Under the pieces are notes generated by a model. It made no database searches, was not told the DNA's origin, and worked only from the letters and a program-made list of their open reading frames with translations. From Pelodera strongyloides (taxonomy: Eukaryota; Nematoda; Chromadorea; Rhabditida; Rhabditidae), in contig JAANDG010000026.1 in the NCBI GenBank assembly GCA_036852015.1, forward strand, positions 62,001-126,000: DNA of 64,000 nucleotides, written 5' to 3'. This document shows positions 24,840-36,115 of the stretch, one piece after another; positions within the stretch are counted from its first letter, which is position 1; every line of letters begins with the position of its first letter. The position numbers and the translations under genes were made by a program.

Positions 24840-27800
24840 TCAGTGATGATAAGGAGGACGGTTGACATTAATACCCTGTTCTTTAAGAACGGGATCGAGC
24901 ACTTCGCTTGTAAGAGTATAGCGAGTTTCCTTCGTTCCCTATAAAGAACAATAACATACAACTCCTCCGAAGGAAACATAAAATATTATTTGTTACACCT
25001 CCGTAATTGTCGCAAAGATACAACCGCGTAGGGCTATAAAACGTACTTGAATCAAACAAACAAGTCTATGAATATAGCAGGAGGTTTACGTTAATTTACC
25101 TTCTTGGTCTGTCCAAGTCCCTTCATTCTGGCTTGTTGCATGGCATCAACGGCAATATCCGATATAAACTTCTGGGTGGCCAATGATAGTAGTCTAAAAG
25201 ATCGGCTACATGAACAACAAACACCACAATGTATAAATGTTTCACGTATGCACAAGCGAACTCTGTCATGAAATTATACCTGACAATTCGCGGGTCAGCA
25301 TCGGTTATACCGTTCTTGTTCATGAAATACGTAACGACCGAATCAGGAATAGTGGGCTGGAAGTCGTCCAAACAGTTGATGAACTCATGAAGGTCCGCTC
25401 CAGATGCACCCTGAAAATATATGTGTTCTCGCATTCTTCGTTTTGTTCATAACAAACTACAGCAACTTAATTTCGAAATCTACACGCCCAATCAACCGGA
25501 AAAACATGAACGAATACTTAAAGGAAAAAGAAGTAATACATACCTTATCGCAACCCTCAACGGCAGCTTTTTGTGCCGGAGTCAGTGGCTGCTGCACAGC
25601 TTGTCGGATCTGAACGATCGATGGTTCGTTAGATGGTCCGGGTAGATCAGCAGCGGAGGAACTTGGTCGAGCACTACTGGAAGATGAAGATGTTGATGGT
25701 CCCGCTTCGTCCAATGCGGCTCGGAGAGAGGCAGTGGAAAGTGAACGCTCACGAGAACTGTCTCGAGAAGACGCCGCGCTCTGAAAAGAGATTAGGTTTG
25801 TTCACAATTCAATGAGCGGTACAGAGAAGTGCAGTGTAAAAGCTTTAATGTGACGACAAAAATATAAAACAAACCCACCGATGACGCAGTGGAAGCTTGG
25901 GCAGATTGCACTTTGTGTGCGGGAAGATGCGGCACAGCAAACTTGACTTGTTCTGGCTTTGAAGTTTCCAGTTGTTTAGTTTCCTCACGATTAAACTGCT
26001 GTTGTTGAAGTTGTTGTTGTTGTTGTTGTTGTTGTGGAACAGGTGATTGTTGCGGTTGACTCATCTGGTTCGACATATATGCCTGTTGACGTTGTTGAGC
26101 ATACTGCATCGCTGGCATTTGTTGCTGTTGGCCGTGTTGAACAGACATCATTTGTTGTTGTTGCAACTGGTGTTGAGACTGTTGTTGTTGAGGTTGAGGT
26201 TGTTGCTGCTGTTGTACTTGTTGATGTTGTCGCTGAGGTGGTTGTACATGGTGTACAGACTGAGTAAGTTGTTGCTGCTGCACATGTTGCATTGGTTGCA
26301 GCTGTTGCTGAGTAGGAACTTGGCGCATTATATGAGGCTGTTGCTGGCTCTGTGGAGACTGCTGAACATGCAGCTGACGCTGTTGCTGCATTGGAGACAT
26401 GTCTGGCGGGATTTGTCTCTGCATGGGTGCCTGTTCAGGATGCAGTTGTGGCATTTGCTGATGAGGCATGCTCGGATACTGCTGGAACTGTTGCTGGCCC
26501 TGCATCACATTCTGAATCTTTGTGGGTGTATTCTGTGAAGACTGAGCAGACACAGGTTGCGCCAATGGTTGCGGTGTTGCTGGTTTCATTTGCGGAGTGG
26601 GAGGCTTCTTCGAGGAACCAGGCTTCATAGCCATAGCCTGAAATAATTTCGATGTAATCACTGGTCAACTCAAAGGTCGCTCGATTAGGAATGTGGTGTG
26701 TAGCAAGGTGTTTGTTGTTAAGCAGCGACGTAGCGTGTGCACAAGTTATTTGACTTATACATTATATGCATATTTGAGGGCACAAAAGATGAAAACCAAC
26801 CTGATGCTGCACTGGCGGCGACTGCAGATTCGGTTGTTGCGGAGACGAGAACTGCTGCGGGGACGTGAATTGCTGCGGAGAAGTAAACTGTCGTGGTGAC
26901 TGATGTTCCATGAACTTCAAAAAAATAATAATTAGTGACATTAGCTAGCTCCCCATTGAACGTCAGAACGAAATGACAGTGAGGTAAGAAAAAAGCGCAC
27001 AGTACATAGTAAAAAATCTACCTTTTGTGGAGAGTGATGGACCTGATGCGGCTGTTGATTTCCTTGAAATGACATGGGAGAAGTCTGATCAAACTGTTGT
27101 GGTTGATGCGACTGGGACATCTAAAAAGAGTTTCAAATCAATGTGTATCCTTGAATTCATGCAGGCCTCTCTCTTCCCACGTCATCCGATATAGATATAG
27201 TTGCTTTCAAATATTTACAAATCGTTCCTTCCATTGCGACAAATTCTAAAGAATGTAAGATCGCATAAATGCAACTAACCTGAGGACTTCCAGTAAGCAT
27301 TTGTTGCAGCTGTCCACCCATATTCTGTTTCTGCATTGCATGCATCTTCTGCTGTGAATGCATAGTCGGCTGCACATGTTGCTGTGATTGTTGAACAGTT
27401 TGATGTTGTTGTTGCATTTGTTGCTGTTGCATAGGTTGATGTTGCATGGGTTGTTGTCGTTGTTGCATTTCTTGGTGTATTTGCTGCTGATGCATAGCCA
27501 TCGGTTGATTTGTCATAGATGGAGCCATTGGCATCTGCGGCATTGGTTGCCCCATAGAATCATGCATCGGCATTTGCATCCGATGTGGCATAACTGGGGT
27601 GTCAGACATCATCTGAATAGAACTTTATTTAAAGCGCAATAATTATCATTACTCTTCAAAAAGGACGAATTGTAAGTCACGAACGCGAATTAAAGGATTT
27701 TTCAGTGAACATATACATTAGATGCTCCAAACTACAACGACGGAATGTATTCTTCATGTACGCACAGAGTGATCAGAATACTTATTCGGCAGCGAACAAG

Positions 27801-30282
27801 TAGTTCCCAGCACAAGCACATATGGAGAAAAGGAAATTGAGTTACTCACCTGTTGCATGGTCATAGATTGTTGTGGGTTCTGTTGTGGGATAGTCTGCAT
27901 ATTCTGCTGAACGGAGAATGGGACACCTGGTGGGGGTTGTCCCTGGAAGGGATGCTGCATCTGCGCCTAAACAACTTTTTGATAACAAAATAGAGAAACA
28001 AACACAATATTGCTGGAAAATCTATCTGGATATTTAACTGAAAACTTTAGGAGACAACGAAATTACAGAAAATTAAACAGCTGAAAATTTGGCAGTATAA
28101 TTAGGCGCTGTGCGTGATCAATATCGTACCGGTCCTTGGTTCATCTGTGGCTGTGGTTGTTGCATTCCAAATTGTTGTGGAACCATTCTATTGCCAGCCT
28201 GCGGGAAACCAGTCGCTTGCATCTGAACGGTATTTTACTAGCTTCAGTAACCACAAGCAATAGGCTCACCCGATTGTAATTGCTCGTTTGATAAGGAAGC
28301 GCCATAAATTCACCCTATATGCCGAAAAACATACTCATTCAGAAACGCGACAGCATTGTGTAGAAAATTGGCTCATTGTACGACACTACGAGTAACCCAA
28401 ATTAGGGTGGAAATTAAAAAAGGGGGCGTCAAACCAAACCCAAATTATGTTAGCGCTATCGTGCTAAGAAAGGATTTAAGCAACATTATTCTGACCCAGG
28501 AAAGCAGGCAGTTTTACGACAAAATAGGCGCAGCTCATACCTGTGGGCTCATTTGTTGACCCATTGGGAACTGGCCAGGAGCTCGTTGCGGAAAATGATG
28601 GGGCATCTGAAATTATAAAAGACCTTGTTGGATACTGGTATGGTTTCTAAATAAAAACCCATAGGTTACAGTGGTGCTATTGTTTTGCCAATACAGAAAA
28701 ATGATGGAATACTAACCATTTAAAAAAAAAGTGAAAATGAAAAGTTAGCTTGTGAAAAGACTGCATGCATGGGGCATAGCGTAGGGCGCATCATAGCCAA
28801 AAAAAATGAAAAACAGAATGAAACCAAACAACAAGTGGGTGCGATTAATAGGACGCCCCTTCAAAGAAACAAGTATGTGCAGAATTGAAAGTGTAGAAAG
28901 GTGGCACTGCACGAGCACCAAGCTGAAGTGATGTGACCCTATGAACAGCGGATTTAGAACTTAAACGGCTAATACTTTGTATATGCTCTATGCCTGAAAA
29001 CGATAGATTACGATTCGCCAGCCCAGCAAAAACCAAAAAGGAAAACAATACAGCTATTTAAGCGAGACCATACAACGGCAATTACCATCGGATAACTAAC
29101 AGGGTGGAGCATTCCGTGGGATTGCAGGTGGCCGAAAGGCCCTCGCATCTGGAACCCTCGACTACAAGGTCATAAAGTTATTCATTCAGGTGATAAAAGT
29201 GTTCCGGTGAGATTTATTTCCTTACTTAACTGAATTACTTCATTACAAAACCACGTTATTTATGACCTCGTTTTTTAGTGCAGCCTTGCTCTCAAATTCA
29301 AATAAAATGTATCCGTTTATCTGCTTCATGTGTGTCTTTTTTTAGGAGAGCAACAATATGAATGTCTGAAAAAACGTTGTCGATACAATGGAGTAAGAAC
29401 AATTGTTAATTGTGTGTATTTTACTGCCCAAATTGCACTTTTGCTTCCGCTTTTTTATTGGAAACTGGAAGCTGACGCATGTCACGTTGAGAGTAGTACA
29501 AACTACGTGCGATGTGATGTTGATGCACTCAAGAAGAGAAGTAAAGATTCCCCAATGATTAATATAAACTTCAGCGAACGAATTAATACACAAAGTGTTC
29601 ACATAGAAATAAATCTCGACTTCAATTGAATGCTTGTTGAACCCAGTGTTAGTAGTGGTGAGTTTAGTTATACGCAAGCACACTGTCATCATGAAATACC
29701 TGATTTTGTCATCACTCTCAACGAACCTGTTGCATTCCTGGTTGCTGTGGAAAGCGTTGTTGCACACCATATCCAGGATGCATACCCTATAATTATCGAT
29801 ATATTTGGAGGCAAATTTGCGAGCATCAACAAGAATGGACTCCCTCTCATCAAATGTTCTAGATTTATTATGGGTGCACATGGCTCCAATGAAAAACAGA
29901 CATTGCCGATGGCAATAGAAAGTGAACAATTTGCACAGTGCACCCATCGTGAATGTGCTTACCGGGTGTTGCTGTGATGCCCCCATACCAAACTGTCTGT
30001 ACTGTTGAGGCGGGCCCTGCATCTGCAAGGACCTAAGGTCATAAAGTCACAAATTCCAATTACTTAGTTTAGAGATCGGTAGTATGAGGGTCATAGCCGT
30101 TGGGTATCTGTATTACTGGATAACTCTTTCATAAGTTTCAATAGTGATTTTGTGAGCAGAATAATGTTCTGTTTTGCCCATGCCGCGAATTAACAAAACA
30201 AGAAAACGCATACAGGCATATTAGGCTGTCCTGGTTGCTGAGGCATCCCATATTGTCGATACGGCGGCTGGTTATTTTGCAT
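24840..30282 (-). CDS. taf-10: TAF10 (TFIID/SAGA subunit) with long Met/Gln/Pro-rich N-terminus
   Basis: Sixteen exons join in frame (about 810 residues): 30282-30214, 30022-29963, 29786-29727, 29148-29086, 28606-28541, 28314-28270, 28222-28130, 27960-27850, 27612-27280, 27120-27022, 26914-26801, 26637-25879, 25780-25544, 25410-25280, 25193-25100 and 24938-24840. The last four carry the TAF10 histone-fold region: [20 protein letters not shown], then [20 protein letters not shown], then [26 protein letters not shown] at the C-terminus. TAF10 is shared by TFIID and SAGA-type coactivators and works in the nucleus. Known animal TAF10 proteins are about 170-220 residues; here some 560 residues of Q, M and P-rich disordered sequence precede a Ser-rich linker. 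The exon holding the linker (25780-25544) has no Met, so TAF10 cannot start there. The true first exon could lie further upstream; 30282 is the most upstream supported one. Confidence 0.85.
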
Positions 30283-31530
30283 CTATAAGAAACACAAATG
30301 GAATGAAAATAAAAAAAAAACATTCATGAAAAAAACTAATAACAAAGCTTAAAAAAGATGAGCGGCGAAACAAGAGAAGGTATACAAAAAAAACCACGAC
30401 AAGCAACAAGAGAGACAAAACTCTTAAACTTTGCAACTGTGACAGCAAGAGACATATTTCTACCATAAAAGTGCTCACAGCATTTATCGTGAAAATATTA
30501 TAATTAAGAAAACAAATACATAAAAAAGAGGAGCAGTAAGCAAAACATATTTAATAACAAACAAGCTGCTACATTTGTAGTTATAAACATGTACATAGAA
30601 ACAAAGACTACGACTATGTCCAGTTTGCGGATTTTAACAGGGACAAATGTAATGTGGAACAATACGGAACAATCCAAGCTAATCTCATTTTCAAGAGACT
30701 ATACTAATAGTTACTTGCAAATAGTATTATTTAATGGTATCAGTCAATAAATTCTAAAAATATTTGTTCAAACATAACATAAAAGACGTTTATGCGAAAT
30801 GAATGGTGCAGTTTGTTTTAATACAAAAATTTAAAAAAGGAACCATATGCTTCGCCGAATATTCGACGATGTTATTCGGGAGAATGAATAATGCTTTAAT
30901 AGCTTTCTAATAGTTTTAGTTCCTGCAAGAAGTTTTTTTCGTCGTGCATAGCAATATTTTTTCTATTGTGTCCTATGTATTTCATGGAAAGTGATAGTGG
31001 CAATGAGATTATGAATTAATCGGTACTGTTTTCCATTGAGCACAAGCATGGGAAAACGGAATAATTGCCCAAACCACAGAAAATCCGTCGGTGGCTGGTC
31101 ACCAAATGGTTTTCACCGAAAAAAAAAACGTTTGGTAACTGGTTAGTGACAATTGGTGTCTAGTGACGACGGCTTTCGAGGAAAGTTGGTCACGACAAAG
31201 TCCCCAGGTGGTCACCAAATTTGTTAGCCCACGAAAAAAACCAGGGAACCGTCACCAAATAATTCCTCCATTTTCTACGTAACCCAACTGATCTTTTTGG
31301 AAAAGGACCAAAGTTTGCTAGCATAATATGGCTCATTAGTGTATAGTTTGTTTTAATCCCCTTCCAACTGATTCATAGTGGTCACGTGCGCACGGTTCAT
31401 TTTGTTTCGTTTATAAAAGGTTACTTATTCTAATAATACTCATATGTCTGTTTTTATAATCACTGTGCGGTCTACAGTAGCATTATTTGCTAAACATGAG
31501 TTAGAAAACTGAACACTTCATCGTTTTCTT
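30283..31530. other. Divergent intergenic region between TAF10 and the small secreted gene
   Basis: TAF10 (minus) and the small secreted gene (plus) start at either side, so this interval should hold both promoters. It is AT-rich. Between 31.09 and 31.26 kb it holds three copies of a GTCACCAAAT motif (31098, 31211 and 31251) next to A-runs, resembling a degenerate repeat. No TATA element can be assigned with confidence. Confidence 0.35.
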
Positions 31531-31538
31531 TTCAGACA

Positions 31539-32356
31539 ATGAAAGTTCTTTTGTTTCTGGCATACCTTATTGTAGTAGGATTCGCAGACGACATAAATGT
31601 AAGCATGGATCAGAAAATGTGTGAGTTTATTGCCTTGCTTTACTTCTACCGTCAATCAAACTTCTATTGTTAACCTAGATGTTTCGGTTATCGTTTGCAT
31701 ATCGCTATGAAACGACCGTTCACGTATTTTGTTCTGAAAACAATCTCAGACCATCAAATGATGCAGTATCTCGGAATAGCAAGCATGCAGCAGTATAAAG
31801 CTAATATGCAAAATTAGTTGTTGCATTTAAGCCAAATCCTCCGCACCAATCGCAGAAGAATCTTCAATGCATATGGAAACAATGAACAAGGTTTGTTTAG
31901 TTACATTATTTGTTCGGTTAGTATGTTATTTAGGGAATAATGTTGATTTCTTTGACAGGAAACTTTTTTCCGTTTTGTGTAAAATTCTTGCGATGTACAC
32001 GATTTCGGTATTATTATGCATATTCTCTAACTATATAATGCTAAAACTGTGTAAGTGTACTAAAAAAAACGAACATGTATGTACATGCTATGTACATACA
32101 TGTTCGGATGTATTGTTCGACGTTTATTCCTTATTTATATTAAATAATGATGCAACGACTATAAAAATTAGTTCATAATTTATATTCCTTTTCGTTTTAT
32201 TGATAGCAATGCATGTTATAAACGTGACTCTAGTCTGTTTGATTCCAGCTCGCGGCTGCTCAAGGAGAAAGTATGCAGAAAGCAGACGAAAATATGAATA
32301 AGTGGAAAGAGCTTGTCAAATCACACTTTTTGCTGCCTCAAGACAATCTCAAATAA
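31539..32356 (+). CDS. Small secreted protein, 82 residues
   Basis: Three exons (31539-31620, 31832-31890, 32249-32356) join in phase. The start ATG lies three bases after a tttcag acceptor, suggesting trans-splicing. The protein begins with a clear signal peptide (MKVLLFLAYLIVVGFADD) followed by a short, polar, Met-rich region (SMHMETMNK) and a helix-forming tail (MQKADENMNKWKELVKSHF). It has no cysteines after the signal. An AATAAA polyadenylation signal follows 32 bases after the stop. I do not recognise the family; a secreted peptide or small effector-like protein is inference. A shorter first exon ending at 31600 (gtaagc donor) is possible but leaves the phase needed by exon 2 unmatched. 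Confidence 0.6.
32071..32105. repeat. Perfect 16-bp hairpin in an intron
   Basis: GAACATGTATGTACAT is followed by a three-base loop (GCT) and its exact reverse complement. It lies in the second intron of the small secreted gene. The stem is AT-rich and also largely self-repeating (ATGTAC), so slipped or cruciform structures are possible. Confidence 0.8.
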
Positions 32357-33139
32357 ACATCAATAATTTATTTGCAACCAGTGAGGAAATAAAACATGTT
32401 TACATTTTTTGTAAGAGTGACATTGAGAAACCGAGCACAATTGGAACATTTCAATTTCAATTTCCGAAAGTAACTTTTCTTTTTGTTAATTACTTAGTGT
32501 CGTGCTAGATCAGATCCTCTTTTTATGATTTTTTAGATTTGATCTCGACTCAAAAATGACGAATATTTTCTGTATTTATGTGCATTTTCTCCGCCCGTCA
32601 CGTGATATCTAAACAGGGGATTTTTATTTCAACATAATTTATTGAACTGCTCGTTATCCAGGAGACGTTCGCTTATTATTATGCCGCACCTAGATTTATA
32701 TGCATAAACAATGCGCAATTGTTCTGAATACTTGATAATCGACAACCGAAGTAGTCTATGCAAATTCACACTTGGATAACACGTCAAACACACAATTGAC
32801 AAATATTTTATTATGCGGGACAAATATAACCACAATATTGTACAAAATATATGCAAGATGGACTTAGTGACCCGGAGCTTGACCCATAGTTAGATATTGA
32901 TATATATATACTTAAGCGAGTAACTTAAAAGTTTTGAAAAAGCATAACTATAGGAAATATTACAATATGAAAATGGAGAGTTTGTGGTTCAATTAACTTC
33001 AGCAAACTACTGTTACTTACAAACCATTTAGTTTAAAATAAATACTTGGCAGTGGGTGTCTTGACAAAACGGTTCCAGCAGGAATTTACAGTAATCTTTG
33101 GTTTGTTATTTTTTTTTGAAAATCAATACAAAACAATAA

Positions 33140-33499
33140 TCAATGTTGCCGGACATCAATTTCATTGCAATTTGTTATCACAATCGTTGGTTTGTTGAAC
33201 ATTTTAGCGCCGAGAGGACTCTGCTTCAAGAATGCGTTTAAGGCTGTTTGAAAGTCTTTCTGACTGATGTCGGGCACCAGGACCGCTGAAACATTTGAGT
33301 TACAATACAGCACAATGTCAGTTTGTTCGCATTTATTTGCCATTATTACCCTCTATGTATTATTTGATAGATTATTAAGCAAATATCATCACTCACCACA
33401 TCCTGGAGAGTTGATATGTGGGCGGCAGAAAACAGTCGAAAAGCACATAATGCAGACAAAAAGCAGCTTTGCTACTTGAAACCGACCGGCACCGAACAT
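33140..33499 (-). CDS. Small secreted protein of the PDISQ type, member 1 (82 residues)
   Basis: Two exons, 33499-33397 and 33285-33140, fit in phase 1. A ccatttcag acceptor lies 19 bases before the ATG. Exon 1 encodes a signal peptide (MFGAGRFQVAKLLFVCIMCF) followed by CRPHINSPGC. Exon 2 encodes LVPDISQKDFQTALNAFLKQ and a hydrophobic, basic tail ending NEIDVRQH. A related gene about 2.6 kb upstream shares the CRP after the signal peptide, the phase-1 intron and the PDISQ block. I know no named family for this; a secreted role is inferred from the signal peptide. Confidence 0.65.
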
Positions 33500-35400
33500 T
33501 TTGAGCAGGAGACGTGAACTGAAATGGGTTAATTTATATAAGAAAAATATTTTACGAGAGGACTCGACAAAGTACGTCGCACTTTGTTACGAAATAACTG
33601 CTCAAATGAAACTACTGAATGGTTAAACTACTGAAAGGAATGTGGCTAAACTTAACAAGTTTAAGCGAGAAGGACAAGGAAAAGTTGAACAAATGATGTC
33701 TATAAGAAGCCGGTGAGTATTGGTGTACTTGTGTTTTTGGATAGCACCAGATCATGTTATAGAACCAGCCTACTCTATCAGCGAACGGCTACGCAGTTTA
33801 AGGCTACGTAGTTTAATTAAGCTGCAGAGTGGATTTTAAGTGACTGCTGATGCAACATGATCACTGGTCAGGCGGGGAGCGTAAGAAAGGTCGAACTCCG
33901 ACGCGTACCTAACTTGTAAAATAATAACGTAGCTTGAACATTCACAGTTGTAAATAGGAAAAATATGTCTCATTAAATACTCACTTTATACTCGCTTTTT
34001 AGACTCGGGTAATGCCGAGACAAAGCTATCTGTTGAAATGTGAAAAATGAAAATCATGAATAGATGGCGATCACAATAGGATGTTAACTTTTTTAAGAGG
34101 AATAATAGGTTCTTATTGGAATTGATATCACTTTAATACTTGATTCCATAAACAGTGAAAGGGTACGTGCTTTCATTGGAACCACAAAGTGTGGTATTAA
34201 ATGTCTTCTATTGTTTCATCTCAATTATTGTTTTTGCAAAAGTATGAGTCGCACAGCGACTACATGCACTAAGATACATTTTAGTATAAGGCAGATAAAC
34301 GTTGGCTGGCCTCTGGTGATTTGTCTTATCTTCAGCCCTTATAAGGGCTCTACATTGCTTACTCCGCCTTCCGATCCCACGCTCGGATGTTTCTAATTTT
34401 CGGAACGATCGCCTTTCATCCTTTCTTCTATGAGATTCTTAATAATAGATGCACTGATTGCTGTATTCACTGGAATATTTTCGAACCGTTAATAGAGACG
34501 GGGTTCGCTATTACGTAAAATTCGGCCCCCGTTCAATGAGAAAAAAACACATCCTCCATAACGGTCACATGTTTCGATGATCTGCACATATTTACGCTTT
34601 GAAGTACAAACTAGAATACGGCAACGGTTGCAGTCGTACTTGTGCTTCAGATCACCATGCGTCAAGTTTTTTTATATCAGTTAACATTGAGTGGTCATGG
34701 CATGTCCACAACTACGGTGCATTCTCTTTCAAACTGAAGATAACAATAAAGGACGATGGATTGTTAGCAAATATCATGACTAACATAGGAGAATCAGCAC
34801 GGGAAGTATGCAAATTATGTTCCATTCCATGCACTTCCAGTCCAGACGGGTGCAGGTATATATGGGAAGGTATGGTGGTCCAGTTGCACGCAAAGCACAA
34901 TTTCCATATACCGCTTTAATACCAGCTAGACCGAGAATGATACACGAAATCTCTGCTTCTTTTTTTTTTTGTTGTTTCCAGCAAGATTTTAATAAAAATC
35001 TCACTACTTGTATTTATTTTCTCAGTCCGCACATTAATGAACTAGATTTGTGAATTGACTGATTTTCCTATTAAATGAGTATAATTCCTTTACAACAATG
35101 TCCTATTCAATGATCCTAATTAGACTTTGTGGTGGCCTTGAATGTATATTCTCGTCCATTGTTACTCATTTGTGTTTTATAAACCGATTTTCGGTAGATT
35201 AAGGTTTTTTTTGCACGCCCTCAGAAGAAATGTGCAATAAGTCACGCGCCATTTCAGACAAATATATTTATTGTTTGCATAGAAAAATAGCTATGAGAGA
35301 CAATTCTTGTGTAGAATTGAGTCAGGCGTTCACTCCGGTCTGCGCGTGAGACGAGCGAGAAGATATACTGAAAGGTGTACCAGTTCATGAACTTCGTAGT
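33500..35400. other. Interval between the two PDISQ-type genes
   Basis: I find no convincing gene. Open frames near 34.6-35.0 kb overlap on both strands and lack splice partners or domain resemblance. The region is AT-rich. Confidence 0.3.
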
Positions 35401-35535
35401 AAAAAAGCCAGTACAGGTTGGTTGGTTTTCTTTTTCACTCTGCTACGGGGGTGTGTGGGGGTGTGGGGGATACCGACGATATGGAGGGTTTGTAAATTAA
35501 CTTCTTGGAGTAAAATAGAAAAAACCTTGTGTTAC

Positions 35536-36115
35536 CTGCGTGATCGGTGTCCTTGTTTCTAATGGCGTCGATGGCTGCCTGATATGCCCTTTGACTTATA
35601 TCGGGAACTAAAAACAGAGGGTAAATGCATCTGATCCACGTAATACATTGTAGAAACATTTTGCGTTATTATTATGATTTTAAAAGTTGTAGATTTTAGG
35701 CTCTCGAAAAGGATGCAAGATGTATGCAGGTATTTGATGTCTGTCATATAGAACCAGACGGCAATCGCCGCCTGAGGCGACTTTCCAATACTACACTTCA
35801 AAGCCTCACAGAAATGGGCATACTTACATATGAACATCTGAAACGTATGGCTTCTAATTAATGTACTGAGACTCATTTTGCTTATTTTGGAGTTGCGAAA
35901 AGTTGGACTGCTTATACCGAAGCCTTGAAACGTAGTATGGATTTCGTTTCCGACATTGCGACAAATAAACCTTTCTGCTTTATATAAAAAGATTATAAGT
36001 GATATAAATACTGACAACAATTCAACCGAAGCGGTCGACATTCCACCATTATCGTTATGAATAACAGGAAAATAATACATAGTCGAACCCTGCATATTCG
36101 GCTACCAGAATACAT
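35536..36115 (-). CDS. Small secreted protein of the PDISQ type, member 2 (3' end unresolved)
   Basis: Exon 1 (36115-36016) encodes a signal peptide (MYSGSRICRVRLCIIFLLF) then CRPLRLNC and ends in phase 1 at a gtcagt donor. Exon 2 (35607-35536) continues FPDISQRAYQAAIDAIRNKD and ends in phase 1 at gtaaca. Unlike member 1, where exon 2 runs to the stop, a donor follows. A further exon starting near 35492 (ccaag acceptor) would keep the frame but encodes a sequence unlike member 1. The gene is therefore either rearranged at its 3' end or decayed. The intron (about 410 bases) is longer than in member 1 (111 bases). Confidence 0.5.

Noticed and set aside
26047..26538. 163-codon Leu-rich plus-strand open frame
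   Set aside because: It is the antisense shadow of the Gln-rich TAF10 exon; CAG/CAA repeats read as CTG/TTG Leu codons on the other strand.
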